Assembly: GCF_020707265.1 (NCBI RefSeq)
Contig: NZ_JAJFEQ010000004.1
Coordinates: forward strand, 248,001-312,000
DNA from: Massilia sp. IC2-477
GTDB lineage: Bacteria; Pseudomonadota; Gammaproteobacteria; Burkholderiales; Burkholderiaceae_D
Length of the DNA stretch: 64,000 nt
Direction of reading: 5' to 3'
Shown: positions 55,139 to 63,771 of the stretch, piece after piece
Numbering within the stretch: position 1 is the stretch's first letter
How the letters are laid out: every line of letters starts with the position of its first letter
Notes under the pieces: model-generated
The model's database searches: none
Told to the model about the DNA's origin: nothing
Seen by the model: the letters and a program-made list of their open reading frames with translations, nothing else
Position numbers and translations under genes: made by a program

Positions 55139-57406
55139 TTACTTGGTGTCGAAGGTGGTTACGCCATCCCAGTCCAGGCCTGGCGGATGGCTGCGGTAAT
55201 GGGCGATGCGCTCCAGGTAGAGGGCGTACAGGCCGCGCTCCGGATTGGCCGCGGCCAGCGCTTCGATGGCCTGCTGCGCCGCGTCCCACTGTTGGGAACG
55301 CACCAGGGCCAGCGCCGCATCCCACTGCCCCAGCTCCTCAATGACGGCGGGCGCCAGCTCGCCGGGTTTGCCGAGCGGCTCGAAGATCGCGACCGGCTCG
55401 TTCTTGCCCTTCACCCGCACCAGGTCGAGTTCGCGGTAGACGAATTCCGGCGCGGCCAGGCGCGTCGCCACCCCGACCGCGATGCCGACGCCGTAGACCT
55501 TGGTGATGCCTTCCAGGCGCGAGCCGAGGTTCACGGCGTCGCCCATCACGGTATAGGCCCGGCGGATTTTCGAGCCCATGTCGCCGACGTGCATCAGGCC
55601 CGAGTTCAGGCCGATGCCGATCCTGAGCTCCGGCCAGCCGCGCGCCAGGAAGTCGCGGTTCAGGCGCGCCGCGCTCTCCTGCATCAGGAGCGAGGTCGCC
55701 ACCGCGCGGCTGGCGTGGTCGGGGAAGCTGACGGGCGCGCCCCAGAAGGCCATCACGGCGTCGCCGATGTACTTGTCGAGCGTGCCCTGGTGGCTGGAAC
55801 GGATGTCCTCGGACATCGCGGTGAGATACAGGTTGATGTACTCGCGCAGCTCCTTCGGCGAGAGGCCCTCGGAGATGGTGGTGAATCCGCGCACGTCGAC
55901 GAACATGACGGTCAGCTCGCGGCTCTCGCCATCCATGTTGTAGGCTTGCGGGTCCTCGGCCATCTTTTCGACCAGCTCGGGCGCCACGTATTCGCCGAAG
56001 CGGGTGACCAGCGCCCTGCCCTTGCGGAACTCGAAGAAGTAGCCCCAGGCGAGGTTCAGCACGAACAGGGACGCGACCAGGAGCAGGCAGATGAAGACGT
56101 TCAGGACCAGGTCGTGTTCCGTGTACGCGTACCAGTTCAGCCAGCCGGTGGCGACGAAGACGCCGGATGCGAGCAGCACCGACCAGGCGGGGGCCAGGGC
56201 CGGCAAGGTGAAGGTCAGCACCAGTCCCACGGCGACCACCAGGCAGGCCTCGAGGGCCTCGGCAACCCCTGGACGGACCTTGAAGCGCCCGTCGATCATC
56301 GACTTGATCATGTTGGCGTGGATCTCGACCCCGGGATACTCGGCGTTCACCGGCGTCGCGCGCAAGTCCAGCAATCCCGGCGCCGTGGTACCGACCAGCA
56401 CAATCGTGCCCTCGAGCACCTCCTTCGGCACCTTGCCCTTCAGGACATCACTGGCCGAGACATAGCGAAAGGCTCCGCCCTCCGGCCCGCCACTACCGCG
56501 AAACTGGACGGTGGACGTCATTCGGTAGCCCACCGGGAAGCGGACTACCCCGGCCTTGCTGGTGAACAGCTGAATCGTGTCGAAGTCGGAGGCGTCGCGC
56601 TGGGACTGGGACATCTCGTCCTTGTTCGTGTCGAGGACCGGCTTGACCGCCCGGGCGTCGAGGAAGGCCGCCATCGTGGCCAATGAAAGCGATGGATAGT
56701 AGCTGTCCCCGATGCGGAAGAGCACCGGCGACGAGCGCACCAGACCATCCGCATCCATCACGGCCGTGAACACGCCGGCGCCGGCCGCGGCCTGCTGGAG
56801 GCGCGCGATGTTGGCCTCGTAGCCTTCGCCGCTATGCGCATAGGCTTCGCGGCCGTTCAGGAAATCGGTATCGAAATACGGTGCGGGCAGCACGCCTTTG
56901 GTCTGGCTGCCCGACAGGTTGAAGCCGAGCACCACCGGCCGCCCTTTCATGGACGCCGCAAACATGCCGTCATAGTCCAGCGCCGGCTTGAGTCGCGCGA
57001 GCTGGTCATGCAGCGCAGGCACTTCTTTCAGCTCCGTTCCGGCCAGGCGTTCCAGCACCTCATAGCCTGAGCTGGTATCCGGCTCCGGGAACGAAATGTC
57101 GAAACCGACCACGCCCACCTCGTAATGGCGCGTCAACTGGTCGACCAGCTTGGCCAGCACGTTGCGGCTCCACGGAAAGCGTCCCACTTCGGTCAGGCTC
57201 TTGCTGTCGATGTCGACAATCACGATGCCGGGCTCGAGCTCGAAAGGCTCGAGGCGCATGCGCATGTCCGCGATGATGGTGTCCTGTCGCTCGATGGTAT
57301 GGCTGGTCCAGTCGCCGCGGACGTACAACACGGCGGCAAGCGTCAGCAGTAGCCCGAGCGCCCAGCGCGCCCCATACCGGGAAAAAGCCTGGCGAAGACG
57401 TTTCAT
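55139..57406 (-). CDS. CHASE2-domain class III adenylate cyclase
   Basis: A membrane receptor cyclase. The product is 755 aa. Residues 15-30 are an N-terminal helix; about 40-370 an extracytoplasmic CHASE2 domain (IVIVDIDSKSLTEVGRFPWSRNV, GVVGFDISFPEPD, EILVGTTAPGLLDLRATPV-like block); about 386-455 two to three helices; about 495-670 the cyclase with metal Asp D504 (MFVDVRGF) and D549 (K545-YIGD) and purine-selective Lys K545, so cAMP is expected; then a 70-residue helical tail. It ends 198 bp before tpsB on the same strand and starts 16 bp after the HD-GYP gene. Ligand unknown. Confidence 0.93.
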   Translation of the reverse strand: MKRLRQAFSRYGARWALGLLLTLAAVLYVRGDWTSHTIERQDTIIADMRMRLEPFELEPGIVIVDIDSKSLTEVGRFPWSRNVLAKLVDQLTRHYEVGVVGFDISFPEPDTSSGYEVLERLAGTELKEVPALHDQLARLKPALDYDGMFAASMKGRPVVLGFNLSGSQTKGVLPAPYFDTDFLNGREAYAHSGEGYEANIARLQQAAAGAGVFTAVMDADGLVRSSPVLFRIGDSYYPSLSLATMAAFLDARAVKPVLDTNKDEMSQSQRDASDFDTIQLFTSKAGVVRFPVGYRMTSTVQFRGSGGPEGGAFRYVSASDVLKGKVPKEVLEGTIVLVGTTAPGLLDLRATPVNAEYPGVEIHANMIKSMIDGRFKVRPGVAEALEACLVVAVGLVLTFTLPALAPAWSVLLASGVFVATGWLNWYAYTEHDLVLNVFICLLLVASLFVLNLAWGYFFEFRKGRALVTRFGEYVAPELVEKMAEDPQAYNMDGESRELTVMFVDVRGFTTISEGLSPKELREYINLYLTAMSEDIRSSHQGTLDKYIGDAVMAFWGAPVSFPDHASRAVATSLLMQESAARLNRDFLARGWPELRIGIGLNSGLMHVGDMGSKIRRAYTVMGDAVNLGSRLEGITKVYGVGIAVGVATRLAAPEFVYRELDLVRVKGKNEPVAIFEPLGKPGELAPAVIEELGQWDAALALVRSQQWDAAQQAIEALAAANPERGLYALYLERIAHYRSHPPGLDWDGVTTFDTK

Positions 57407-57421
57407 CGCAACTGCGGGAAC

Positions 57422-59041
57422 CTAGGGCCGGTAACCCGGGATCTGCGACTCGTCGATCTCGTCGATCTGGTGCGCGTCCATGTTCTTGTGCGCGAACTGC
57501 AGGTAGACGCGGTTGCGCACGAAAATGTCGAACAGGTCCGGATCGATGTGGCCGTTGAGCGCGAACTTGCCGAGGATGTGCAGCGACTCGGACAGCTTCT
57601 TGCCCTTCTTGTAGGGGCGGTCGCAGGCGGTCAGCGCCTCGAAGATGTCGGCGATCGCCATGATGCGCGCCGGCACCGACATCTGTTCCTTCGTCAGGCC
57701 TTTCGGATAGCCCTTGCCGTCCATGCGCTCGTGGTGGCCGCCCGCGTATTCCGGCACGTTCTTCAGGTGCTTCGGCCACGGCAGCGACTCCAGCATGCGC
57801 ACGGTGACGTCGATGTGGTTGTTGATGATCTTGCGCTCGTCGTCGGTCAGGGTGCCGAAGCGCACGGTCAGGTTGCGCACTTCGTCGTCCGACAGGAAGG
57901 CCTCTTCCCGTCCATCCGGCCCGGTCCAGCGGTACGCGGCGATGCGGCGCACGCGCTCCTGGTCTTCGGCCGACATGCCTTCGCCGCCGACGTTGGCGTG
58001 GCGCAGGAAGTCGCGGTCGGCCTTGATACGCGCCTGTTCCGACTGCAGGCGGTCCTCGATCGCCTCCGCATTCGCGCCCGGCTCGATTCTCGCGCGCAGC
58101 GCGCGGATTTCGCAGTCGCGCAGCAGCACCTCGAAGCGCGTGTCCACCAGGTGGATGCGATCAAAAATGGTTTCCAGCTTGGTCGACTTGTCGACCACGT
58201 GCACGGGCGTGGTGATCTTGCCGCAGTCGTGCAGCAGGCCGGCCAGCCACAATTCCTTGCGGTCGGCGTCGGTCATGCGGAACCCGGCCAGCGGGCCGTG
58301 GGGGGTGGCGTGCACCGCCTCGGCCAGCATCATGGTCAGCTCGGGCACGAACTGGCAGTGGCGGCCGGTGTAGGGCGACTTTTCGTCGATGCCGATGTTG
58401 ATCAGGTTGACCAGCGCTTCCAGCAGGTTCTCGAGCTGCTGGATCAGGAGCTGGTTGGTCAGCGCCACCGCCGCCTGCGCCGCCAGGGCTTCGATGAAGC
58501 GCTGGTCGGTCTGGGTGAACACGCAGATCTCGCCGGTCTCGGGATTCTTGGCGTTGACCAGCTGGAGCACGCCCACCAGTTCGCCCTCGTGGTCGGTCAT
58601 CGGTACCGTGAGGATCGACTGCGAGTGGTAGCCGAAGGCGGTGTCGAAGGAGCGCATGCCCGAGAAGTTGAAGACGTCGGCCTTGTAGACGTCTTCGATG
58701 TTCACCGACTGGTTGAAGTTGGCCGCATAGGCCGCCACCGACGCGATGTTCTTGTTGCCGTAGTTGTCGTAGAGCGGCACCGGCGCGATGTCGATCGGCT
58801 TGCCGCTGACGCCACCCTGGTAGATGTCGAGGGTGTCGTTGATCGAGATGTGGAAGCACAGGCTCTTGCGGTCCTCGCTCGGGCGGTACAGGGTGCCGCC
58901 GTCGGCGTCGGTCATGTGCTTGGCCACGCGCAGGATGCGGTCGAGCAGCGCGGCGGTATCGTGCGTGTCTCCCAGCGCCACGCTGACTTCCGTAAGCTGG
59001 TGCAGGCGTTGCGCGATTTGTGTGGGATTCAGCTCTTGCAT
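57422..59041 (-). CDS. GAF-HD-GYP cyclic-di-GMP phosphodiesterase
   Basis: Degrades c-di-GMP. The product is 539 aa, cytoplasmic. Residues about 20-195 are a GAF domain (GGTLYRPSEDRKSL, SILTVPMTDHEGELVGVLQLVN). About 210-510 is HD-GYP with H271-D272 (LLHDCGK), an insertion of about 100 residues (about 290-395), and HHERMDGKGYP at 436-446, so the GYP triplet is intact. The insertion between HD and GYP is longer than usual. It precedes the cyclase by 16 bp, so c-di-GMP breakdown and cAMP synthesis are encoded together. Confidence 0.92.
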   Translation of the reverse strand: MQELNPTQIAQRLHQLTEVSVALGDTHDTAALLDRILRVAKHMTDADGGTLYRPSEDRKSLCFHISINDTLDIYQGGVSGKPIDIAPVPLYDNYGNKNIASVAAYAANFNQSVNIEDVYKADVFNFSGMRSFDTAFGYHSQSILTVPMTDHEGELVGVLQLVNAKNPETGEICVFTQTDQRFIEALAAQAAVALTNQLLIQQLENLLEALVNLINIGIDEKSPYTGRHCQFVPELTMMLAEAVHATPHGPLAGFRMTDADRKELWLAGLLHDCGKITTPVHVVDKSTKLETIFDRIHLVDTRFEVLLRDCEIRALRARIEPGANAEAIEDRLQSEQARIKADRDFLRHANVGGEGMSAEDQERVRRIAAYRWTGPDGREEAFLSDDEVRNLTVRFGTLTDDERKIINNHIDVTVRMLESLPWPKHLKNVPEYAGGHHERMDGKGYPKGLTKEQMSVPARIMAIADIFEALTACDRPYKKGKKLSESLHILGKFALNGHIDPDLFDIFVRNRVYLQFAHKNMDAHQIDEIDESQIPGYRP

Positions 59042-59272
59042 GATGGTTCGGCCGGGAGGGACGCCGTATGCATGAGGCTAGAGCATATGCACACGGAAAC
59101 TTATTTGCCAGTTGGTAATTTCCGAAAGTTTAGCTTTGTTACGACCTGGTGTATATGGGACGTGGGTGGAAGTGTCGAAAAATTACAATTTTGGGACGCT
59201 TTTCAGGACAATGCCGCTATCATGATCGATGTTCCAAAATAACAAAGACAGATAGTCCGGCTGGGAGTACCA

Positions 59273-60169
59273 ATGAAATTCCGCTTCTGGGGGGTGCGAG
59301 GTTCGATACCGTCCCCAGGTCCTCGTACCGCGCGCTACGGCGGCAACACCACCTGCATCGAAGTTCGCAGCGACGACGGCACCCTGATCATCCTCGACGG
59401 CGGAACCGGCCTGTTCCCGCTGGCGCAGCACCTGCTCGCCTCGCCGCCGCGTCCGCCCATCCAGGCCAACATCTTCATCACCCACAGCCACTGGGACCAT
59501 ATCCACGGCCTGCCCTTCTTCACGCCCCTGTTCATCAAGGGCAGCCGCGTGCGCCTGCACGGCGCCTATGACCCGGTCACCCGCAGCGGCATCGAGCACG
59601 TGATGGGCGTGCAGCTGCAGAACAGCTACTTCCCGGTCAGCGAAACGCAGATGGGCGCCACCATCGAATACCGCACCCTCGACATCGGCGCGCCGATCGA
59701 AGTGGGCGATGCGGTGGTGGGCAACGTCCTGATGAACCACCCGGTCACCAACCTCGGCTACCGCATCGCCTGCAATGGCCGTTCGCTGTTCTTCACCGGC
59801 GACCACGAGCCCTGGCACAACCCCTATCCACCGGGCGACTCGGCCTTCGACGCCTTCGAACAGCACCTGCACGAGCGCCAGCGCGCCATCGACGCCGCGA
59901 TGGAAGGCGTGGACGCCCTGATCGTCGACTGCTCCTACACCCGCGAGGAATACCCAGCCAAGGCCGGCTGGGGCCACGGCACCTTCGACGCCGCCATCGA
60001 GATGGCGCTGCGCGTCGGCGCGCGCGCCCTGTACTGCACCCACCACGAACCGACCCGCAGCGACGACGAGCTCGAAGCCGCCTTTGCCGCGGTCACCGCG
60101 CGCTACCGCGACCGCCTCGGATCGCTCGAGGTCCACCTGGCCTTCGAAGGCCTGGAGGTGGCGCTCTGA
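59273..60169 (+). CDS. Metallo-beta-lactamase-fold hydrolase
   Basis: The product is 298 aa, no signal peptide. The dinuclear motif is H71-x-H73-x-D75-H76 (THSHWDHIHG), then NHPVTNLGYR with a third-ligand His, FTGDHEPWHN with the Asp ligand, and a last His in CTHHEPT. It starts with WGVRGSIPSPGP, the mark of the GNG-type or cAMP-phosphodiesterase-like subgroup found with sensory proteins. It overlaps the next start by one base (TGATG) and is divergent from the HD-GYP gene across 231 bp. It may hydrolyse a cyclic nucleotide; inference. Confidence 0.9.
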   Translation: MKFRFWGVRGSIPSPGPRTARYGGNTTCIEVRSDDGTLIILDGGTGLFPLAQHLLASPPRPPIQANIFITHSHWDHIHGLPFFTPLFIKGSRVRLHGAYDPVTRSGIEHVMGVQLQNSYFPVSETQMGATIEYRTLDIGAPIEVGDAVVGNVLMNHPVTNLGYRIACNGRSLFFTGDHEPWHNPYPPGDSAFDAFEQHLHERQRAIDAAMEGVDALIVDCSYTREEYPAKAGWGHGTFDAAIEMALRVGARALYCTHHEPTRSDDELEAAFAAVTARYRDRLGSLEVHLAFEGLEVAL

Positions 60170-62526
60170 TGAACGAGGCCATGGGTGGTCCCGCTCCCGC
60201 ACGCGCGCAGGACGACACAGCCGGCCAGCTGGTCTTCCTCCGCAAGCTGCAGGCGATCACCAACCGTATCCACGCCACCGCCCGGGTCGAAGAGATCATG
60301 CTCGACCTCGGGCTGGATTTCTGCGACCTGCTTGACTGCGACCGCTTCACCCTGTACGCGATGGCGCCCGACAAGGAACACATCGTCTCGCGGGTCAAGA
60401 CCGGCCTGACCACCGTGCGCGAGCTGCGCCTGCCGCTCGGCCCGGCGTCGATCGCCGGCTATGTGGCCCAGACCCGCCAGGCGGTCGCGATCGCCGACGT
60501 CTACGACGAGGCCGAACTGCGGCGGATATCGCCCGCGCTGCAGTTCCAGCGCGGCGTCGACCAGCGCACCGGCTACCGCACCCGCGAGATGCTGGTCGCG
60601 CCCCTGCAGGACGCTCTTGGAGAGCTGCTGGGCGTGGTCCAGTTCATCAACCACCGCGGTGGCGGTCCCTTCCCGGCGCGCGCGATGGAGGCGGTGCGCC
60701 AGCTGGGAGAGACCCTGTCGGTAGCGCTCAGCCAGCGCCTCGCTCCCCAGCGCATGCGCGGCAAATACGACGCGCTGGTCCGGGAAGCCCTGCTGAGCCA
60801 GGAAGAACTGGAGCAGGCCGGGCGCCGCGCGCGCGAGCGCGATGCCGACCTCGAAGACGTGCTGGAAGGCGAGCTGCACGTGCGCCGAGCCGCCATCGGC
60901 GCGGCGCTGGCCGTCTGGTTCAAGCTGCCCTACGAACCCTTCCGGCCGGAGCGCGTCAAGCCGGTCGACCTGCTGCGCAACCTCAAGGCGCAGTATGTCG
61001 AGGAGAACGGCTGGCTGCCGCTCGAGGACGGCCCCAACGGCCTGGTGGTGCTGGCAGTGGACCCGGAGCGCACCGCGGCCAGCCGCATCGTCGGCCAGCT
61101 GTTCCCGAAAGCGAAGGTCAGCTGGCGCGTCACCACGCGCGCCGAATTCCGCCAGACCCTGGAAGCCTTCTTCGGCACCGGCAGCAGCAGCGAAACCGTG
61201 GGCGAGCTGCTGTCGGGGTTGGAAGACGACGAGGACCACGAGTCCTCGGCGGACATCTCGGAGGCGGTCGAGAACGAACTGGTGCGCCTGCTGAACAAGG
61301 TCATCGTCGACGCCTACCGCCAGGGCGTGTCGGACATCCACATCGAGCCGCAGCCGGGCAAGGGCAAGACCGGCATCCGCTTCCGCAAGGACGGTGTGCT
61401 GGTGCCCTACATCGAAATTCCGTCGAGCTACCGCAATGCGCTGGTGGCGCGCATCAAGATCATGTGCGACCTCGACATCTCCGAGCGCAGGAAGCCGCAG
61501 GACGGCAAGATCCGCTTCAGGAAGTACGGCCCGCTCGACATCGAGCTGCGGGTGGCGACCATCCCCTCGGCCGGCGGCGTCGAGGACGTGGTGATGCGCA
61601 TCCTGCAGGCTGGCGAACCGATTCCCCTTAGCAAGCTCGGGCTGAGCGACTACAACCTCGGGCGCCTGCTGCCGGCGATCGAAAAGCCCTATGGCCTGTT
61701 CTTCGTGTGCGGCCCTACCGGCTCGGGCAAGACCACCACCCTGCATTCGATCCTGCACCACCTGAACACGCCGGAAACCAAGATCTGGACCGCCGAGGAC
61801 CCGGTGGAGATCACGCAGAAAGGCCTGCGCCAGGTGCAGGTCAACCGCAAGGCGGGGCTGGACTTCGCCAGCGTCATGCGCGCTTTCCTGCGCGCCGACC
61901 CGGACGTGATCATGGTCGGCGAGATGCGCGACAAGGAAACCGTCAGCACCGGCATCGAAGCCTCGCTGACCGGCCACCTGGTGTTCGCCACGCTGCACAC
62001 CAACAGCGCGCCCGAATCGATCGTGCGCCTGCTCGACATGGGGATGGACCCCTTCAATTTTGCCGATGCCCTGCTGGGCATCCTCGCGCAGCGCCTCGCG
62101 CGCCGCCTGTGCACGACCTGCCGCCAGTCCTACTCACCGGACCCTGCGGAAGTGGAGGCACTGCTGGCGGAGTATTGCGAAGACCTGCGCGGGACCGCGT
62201 CGCACCAGGCTGATCCCGAGGCGGCGCGCAACCGGATTCTCGATGCTTGGCGCCAGCGCCACGGCGATGCCGATGGCCGCTTCACCCTGTACCGCGCGGT
62301 CGGCTGCGACGACTGCAACAAGGGCTACCGCGGCCGCATCGGCCTGCACGAGCTGATGCTCGGCAGCGATGCCGTCAAGCGCCTGCTCGTCGAGCACAGC
62401 CGGGTGTCAAGCCTGCTCGACGCGGCGCTCGACGACGGCATGCTGACCCTGAAGATGGACGGGATCGAGAAAGTGTTTGCCGGCCTCACCGATATCAAGA
62501 TGGTCAGGGCGGTTTGTATCAGGTAG
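60169..62526 (+). CDS. GAF-domain PulE/GspE-type secretion ATPase
   Basis: A 785-aa type II/IV pilus-type ATPase with an extra N-terminal sensor. Residues about 20-195 are GAF (FLRKLQAITNRIHATARVEEIMLDLGLDFCDLLDCDR, DALGELLGVVQFIN). About 210-330 is a divergent GspE/MshEN-like N-terminal domain; about 380-770 the ATPase with Walker A G515-PTGSGK-T522, Asp box TAEDPVEI, Walker B and HAT LHTNSAPES. Zinc C-x2-C (LCTTCRQ and CDDCNKGYRGR) closes it. The GAF fusion is unusual. Coupled to the MBL gene upstream; small lipoproteins follow. Confidence 0.93.
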   Translation: MNEAMGGPAPARAQDDTAGQLVFLRKLQAITNRIHATARVEEIMLDLGLDFCDLLDCDRFTLYAMAPDKEHIVSRVKTGLTTVRELRLPLGPASIAGYVAQTRQAVAIADVYDEAELRRISPALQFQRGVDQRTGYRTREMLVAPLQDALGELLGVVQFINHRGGGPFPARAMEAVRQLGETLSVALSQRLAPQRMRGKYDALVREALLSQEELEQAGRRARERDADLEDVLEGELHVRRAAIGAALAVWFKLPYEPFRPERVKPVDLLRNLKAQYVEENGWLPLEDGPNGLVVLAVDPERTAASRIVGQLFPKAKVSWRVTTRAEFRQTLEAFFGTGSSSETVGELLSGLEDDEDHESSADISEAVENELVRLLNKVIVDAYRQGVSDIHIEPQPGKGKTGIRFRKDGVLVPYIEIPSSYRNALVARIKIMCDLDISERRKPQDGKIRFRKYGPLDIELRVATIPSAGGVEDVVMRILQAGEPIPLSKLGLSDYNLGRLLPAIEKPYGLFFVCGPTGSGKTTTLHSILHHLNTPETKIWTAEDPVEITQKGLRQVQVNRKAGLDFASVMRAFLRADPDVIMVGEMRDKETVSTGIEASLTGHLVFATLHTNSAPESIVRLLDMGMDPFNFADALLGILAQRLARRLCTTCRQSYSPDPAEVEALLAEYCEDLRGTASHQADPEAARNRILDAWRQRHGDADGRFTLYRAVGCDDCNKGYRGRIGLHELMLGSDAVKRLLVEHSRVSSLLDAALDDGMLTLKMDGIEKVFAGLTDIKMVRAVCIR

Positions 62527-62564
62527 TACCCCTTCAAACCTTCCATTCAAGACAGGAGAAGTTC

Positions 62565-62816
62565 ATGAAATATCTGCCGCTTTCCGCCGCCCTCGCCCTC
62601 GCCTTCGGCCTGGCCGGCTGCGCCGCCACCGATACCCCGGCCAATGGCCAGAAAGTCGCCCGCGAGGAATCCTACGCCCCGGTCGGCACCATGATCCCGC
62701 GCAAGAACGGTAGCGGCCTCGGTGCCGGGCCGGTCACCGCGGTCGACAAGACCCAGGTCGAAAATGCGCGCGCCATGCAATCGAACGGTGTCGCCGGCGC
62801 GCCTCCGGGCGCCTGA
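62565..62816 (+). CDS. Small lipoprotein, tandem family member 1
   Basis: The product is 83 aa from ATG 62565 with GGAGAAG upstream. A lipobox at GLAGC (Cys19, residues 15-19) follows a signal with core LPLSAALALAFGLAG. The mature part has the family motifs GQKVAREESYAPVGTMIPRKNG (28-49) and V-D-K-T-Q-V-ENARAMQS (60-73). It follows the GAF-PulE gene by 38 bp and may be the last gene of that operon; a terminator ends it. Function unknown; probably outer- or inner-membrane lipoprotein. Confidence 0.82.
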   Translation: MKYLPLSAALALAFGLAGCAATDTPANGQKVAREESYAPVGTMIPRKNGSGLGAGPVTAVDKTQVENARAMQSNGVAGAPPGA

Positions 62817-62841
62817 TCCACGCTGCAAGTGTTCAATAAAG

Positions 62842-62871
62842 GCCAGGAGCATAAAGCACTCCTGGCTTTTT
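62842..62871 (+). terminator. Intrinsic terminator after lipoprotein 1
   Basis: GCCAGGAG (62842-62849) pairs with CTCCTGGC (62859-62866) around CATAAAGCA and is followed by a run of T. It separates member 1 from the next paralogues. Confidence 0.9.
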
Positions 62872-63061
62872 CATTCGATGGCGCTGTGCCGCACTATCCA
62901 CCGCGGGTAATCGTCACCCAGGACAGGCTGAAGCGGTTTTTGCCGGGCGAGTGACATTAGAATAGTTAATGTAATTATTTGCCGATCTGGCGAATCATGC
63001 ATATCTCATACTCGAGGGCAAAGGATGGCAGTCCATCGCTCCCGATTACCAGGAGACGTCG

Positions 63062-63319
63062 ATGAAACATCTACCGCTGTTTACCGCCCTGGCGCTCGGG
63101 CTCGCCGCGAGCCTGGCGGGCTGCGCCGCTACCGAGCCCACGACCAGGGGCGAGAAAGTCGCCCGCGAAGAAGCCTATGCGCCGGTCGGCACTTTCATCC
63201 CGCGCAAGAACGGCACCGGTCTGGGCGCCGCGCCGATCACCGCAGTCGACAAGACGGCCGTCGAGAACGCGCGCGCCATGCAGTCCAGCGGCCTGGGCGG
63301 CCTCGGCAAACCGCTCTGA
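63062..63319 (+). CDS. Small lipoprotein, tandem family member 2
   Basis: The product is 85 aa with lipobox LAGC at about 18-21 (SLAGC). The mature part is closest to member 1: GEKVAREEAYAPVGTFIPRKNGTGLG, then V-D-K-T-A-V-ENARAMQSSG. It has its own upstream AT-rich region (62950-62990, TTAATGTAATTATTT) as a likely promoter. It is 83 bp upstream of member 3. Lipoprotein of unknown function; the spacing suggests duplicated units. Confidence 0.85.
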   Translation: MKHLPLFTALALGLAASLAGCAATEPTTRGEKVAREEAYAPVGTFIPRKNGTGLGAAPITAVDKTAVENARAMQSSGLGGLGKPL

Positions 63320-63401
63320 CGCTGTCTCGATACGCCTGTTTCCGGAATCCGCAACGCTGCGGTTTGCATAGTTGAACGAAGCTTATGGAGGAGACCTCGA
63401 C

Positions 63402-63635
63402 ATGAAAACCATCATCCTGACCGCCCTGGCATGTGTGCTGCTTTCCGGCTGCGCTACCGATCCGGCGGCGAAGACAGGCGAGCAAGTGGCGCAGAACAGC
63501 AGCTTCACGCATACCGGTTCGGCGATCCCGCGCGCCAAGGGCAAGGGGACTGGCGCTGCAGCGGTCGGTACCGCCGAGATGAACGAGCTGGAGAATGCCC
63601 GGATCATGATGAACACGGGCCTGAAGAAATACTGA
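63402..63635 (+). CDS. Small lipoprotein, tandem family member 3
   Basis: The product is 77 aa from ATG 63402 with GGAGGAGA upstream. Lipobox LLSGC (13-17) after MKTIILTALACVLLSG. It shares GEQVAQNSSFTHTGSAIPRAKGKGTG and the ELENARIMM C-terminal block with the other members. More divergent from members 1 and 2 than these are from each other. Followed 137 bp later by member 4. Confidence 0.85.
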   Translation: MKTIILTALACVLLSGCATDPAAKTGEQVAQNSSFTHTGSAIPRAKGKGTGAAAVGTAEMNELENARIMMNTGLKKY

Positions 63636-63771
63636 TTGCAGCAAGACAGGCAGCCTGGATGTGAATGAACCGTCTTTCTCATGCATACCAAGATGCAATT
63701 GATTTCCGCCGCGCACTTTGCCGTACGGTGGCGGCGAATACGTTCGCTTTTCTGACAAGGAGTCGTTTTAG

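Noticed and set aside
55187-59242. Long open frames antisense to the cyclase and HD-GYP genes
   Set aside because: The minus-strand frames contain full CHASE2, cyclase, GAF and HD-GYP motifs. The plus-strand frames are shadows.
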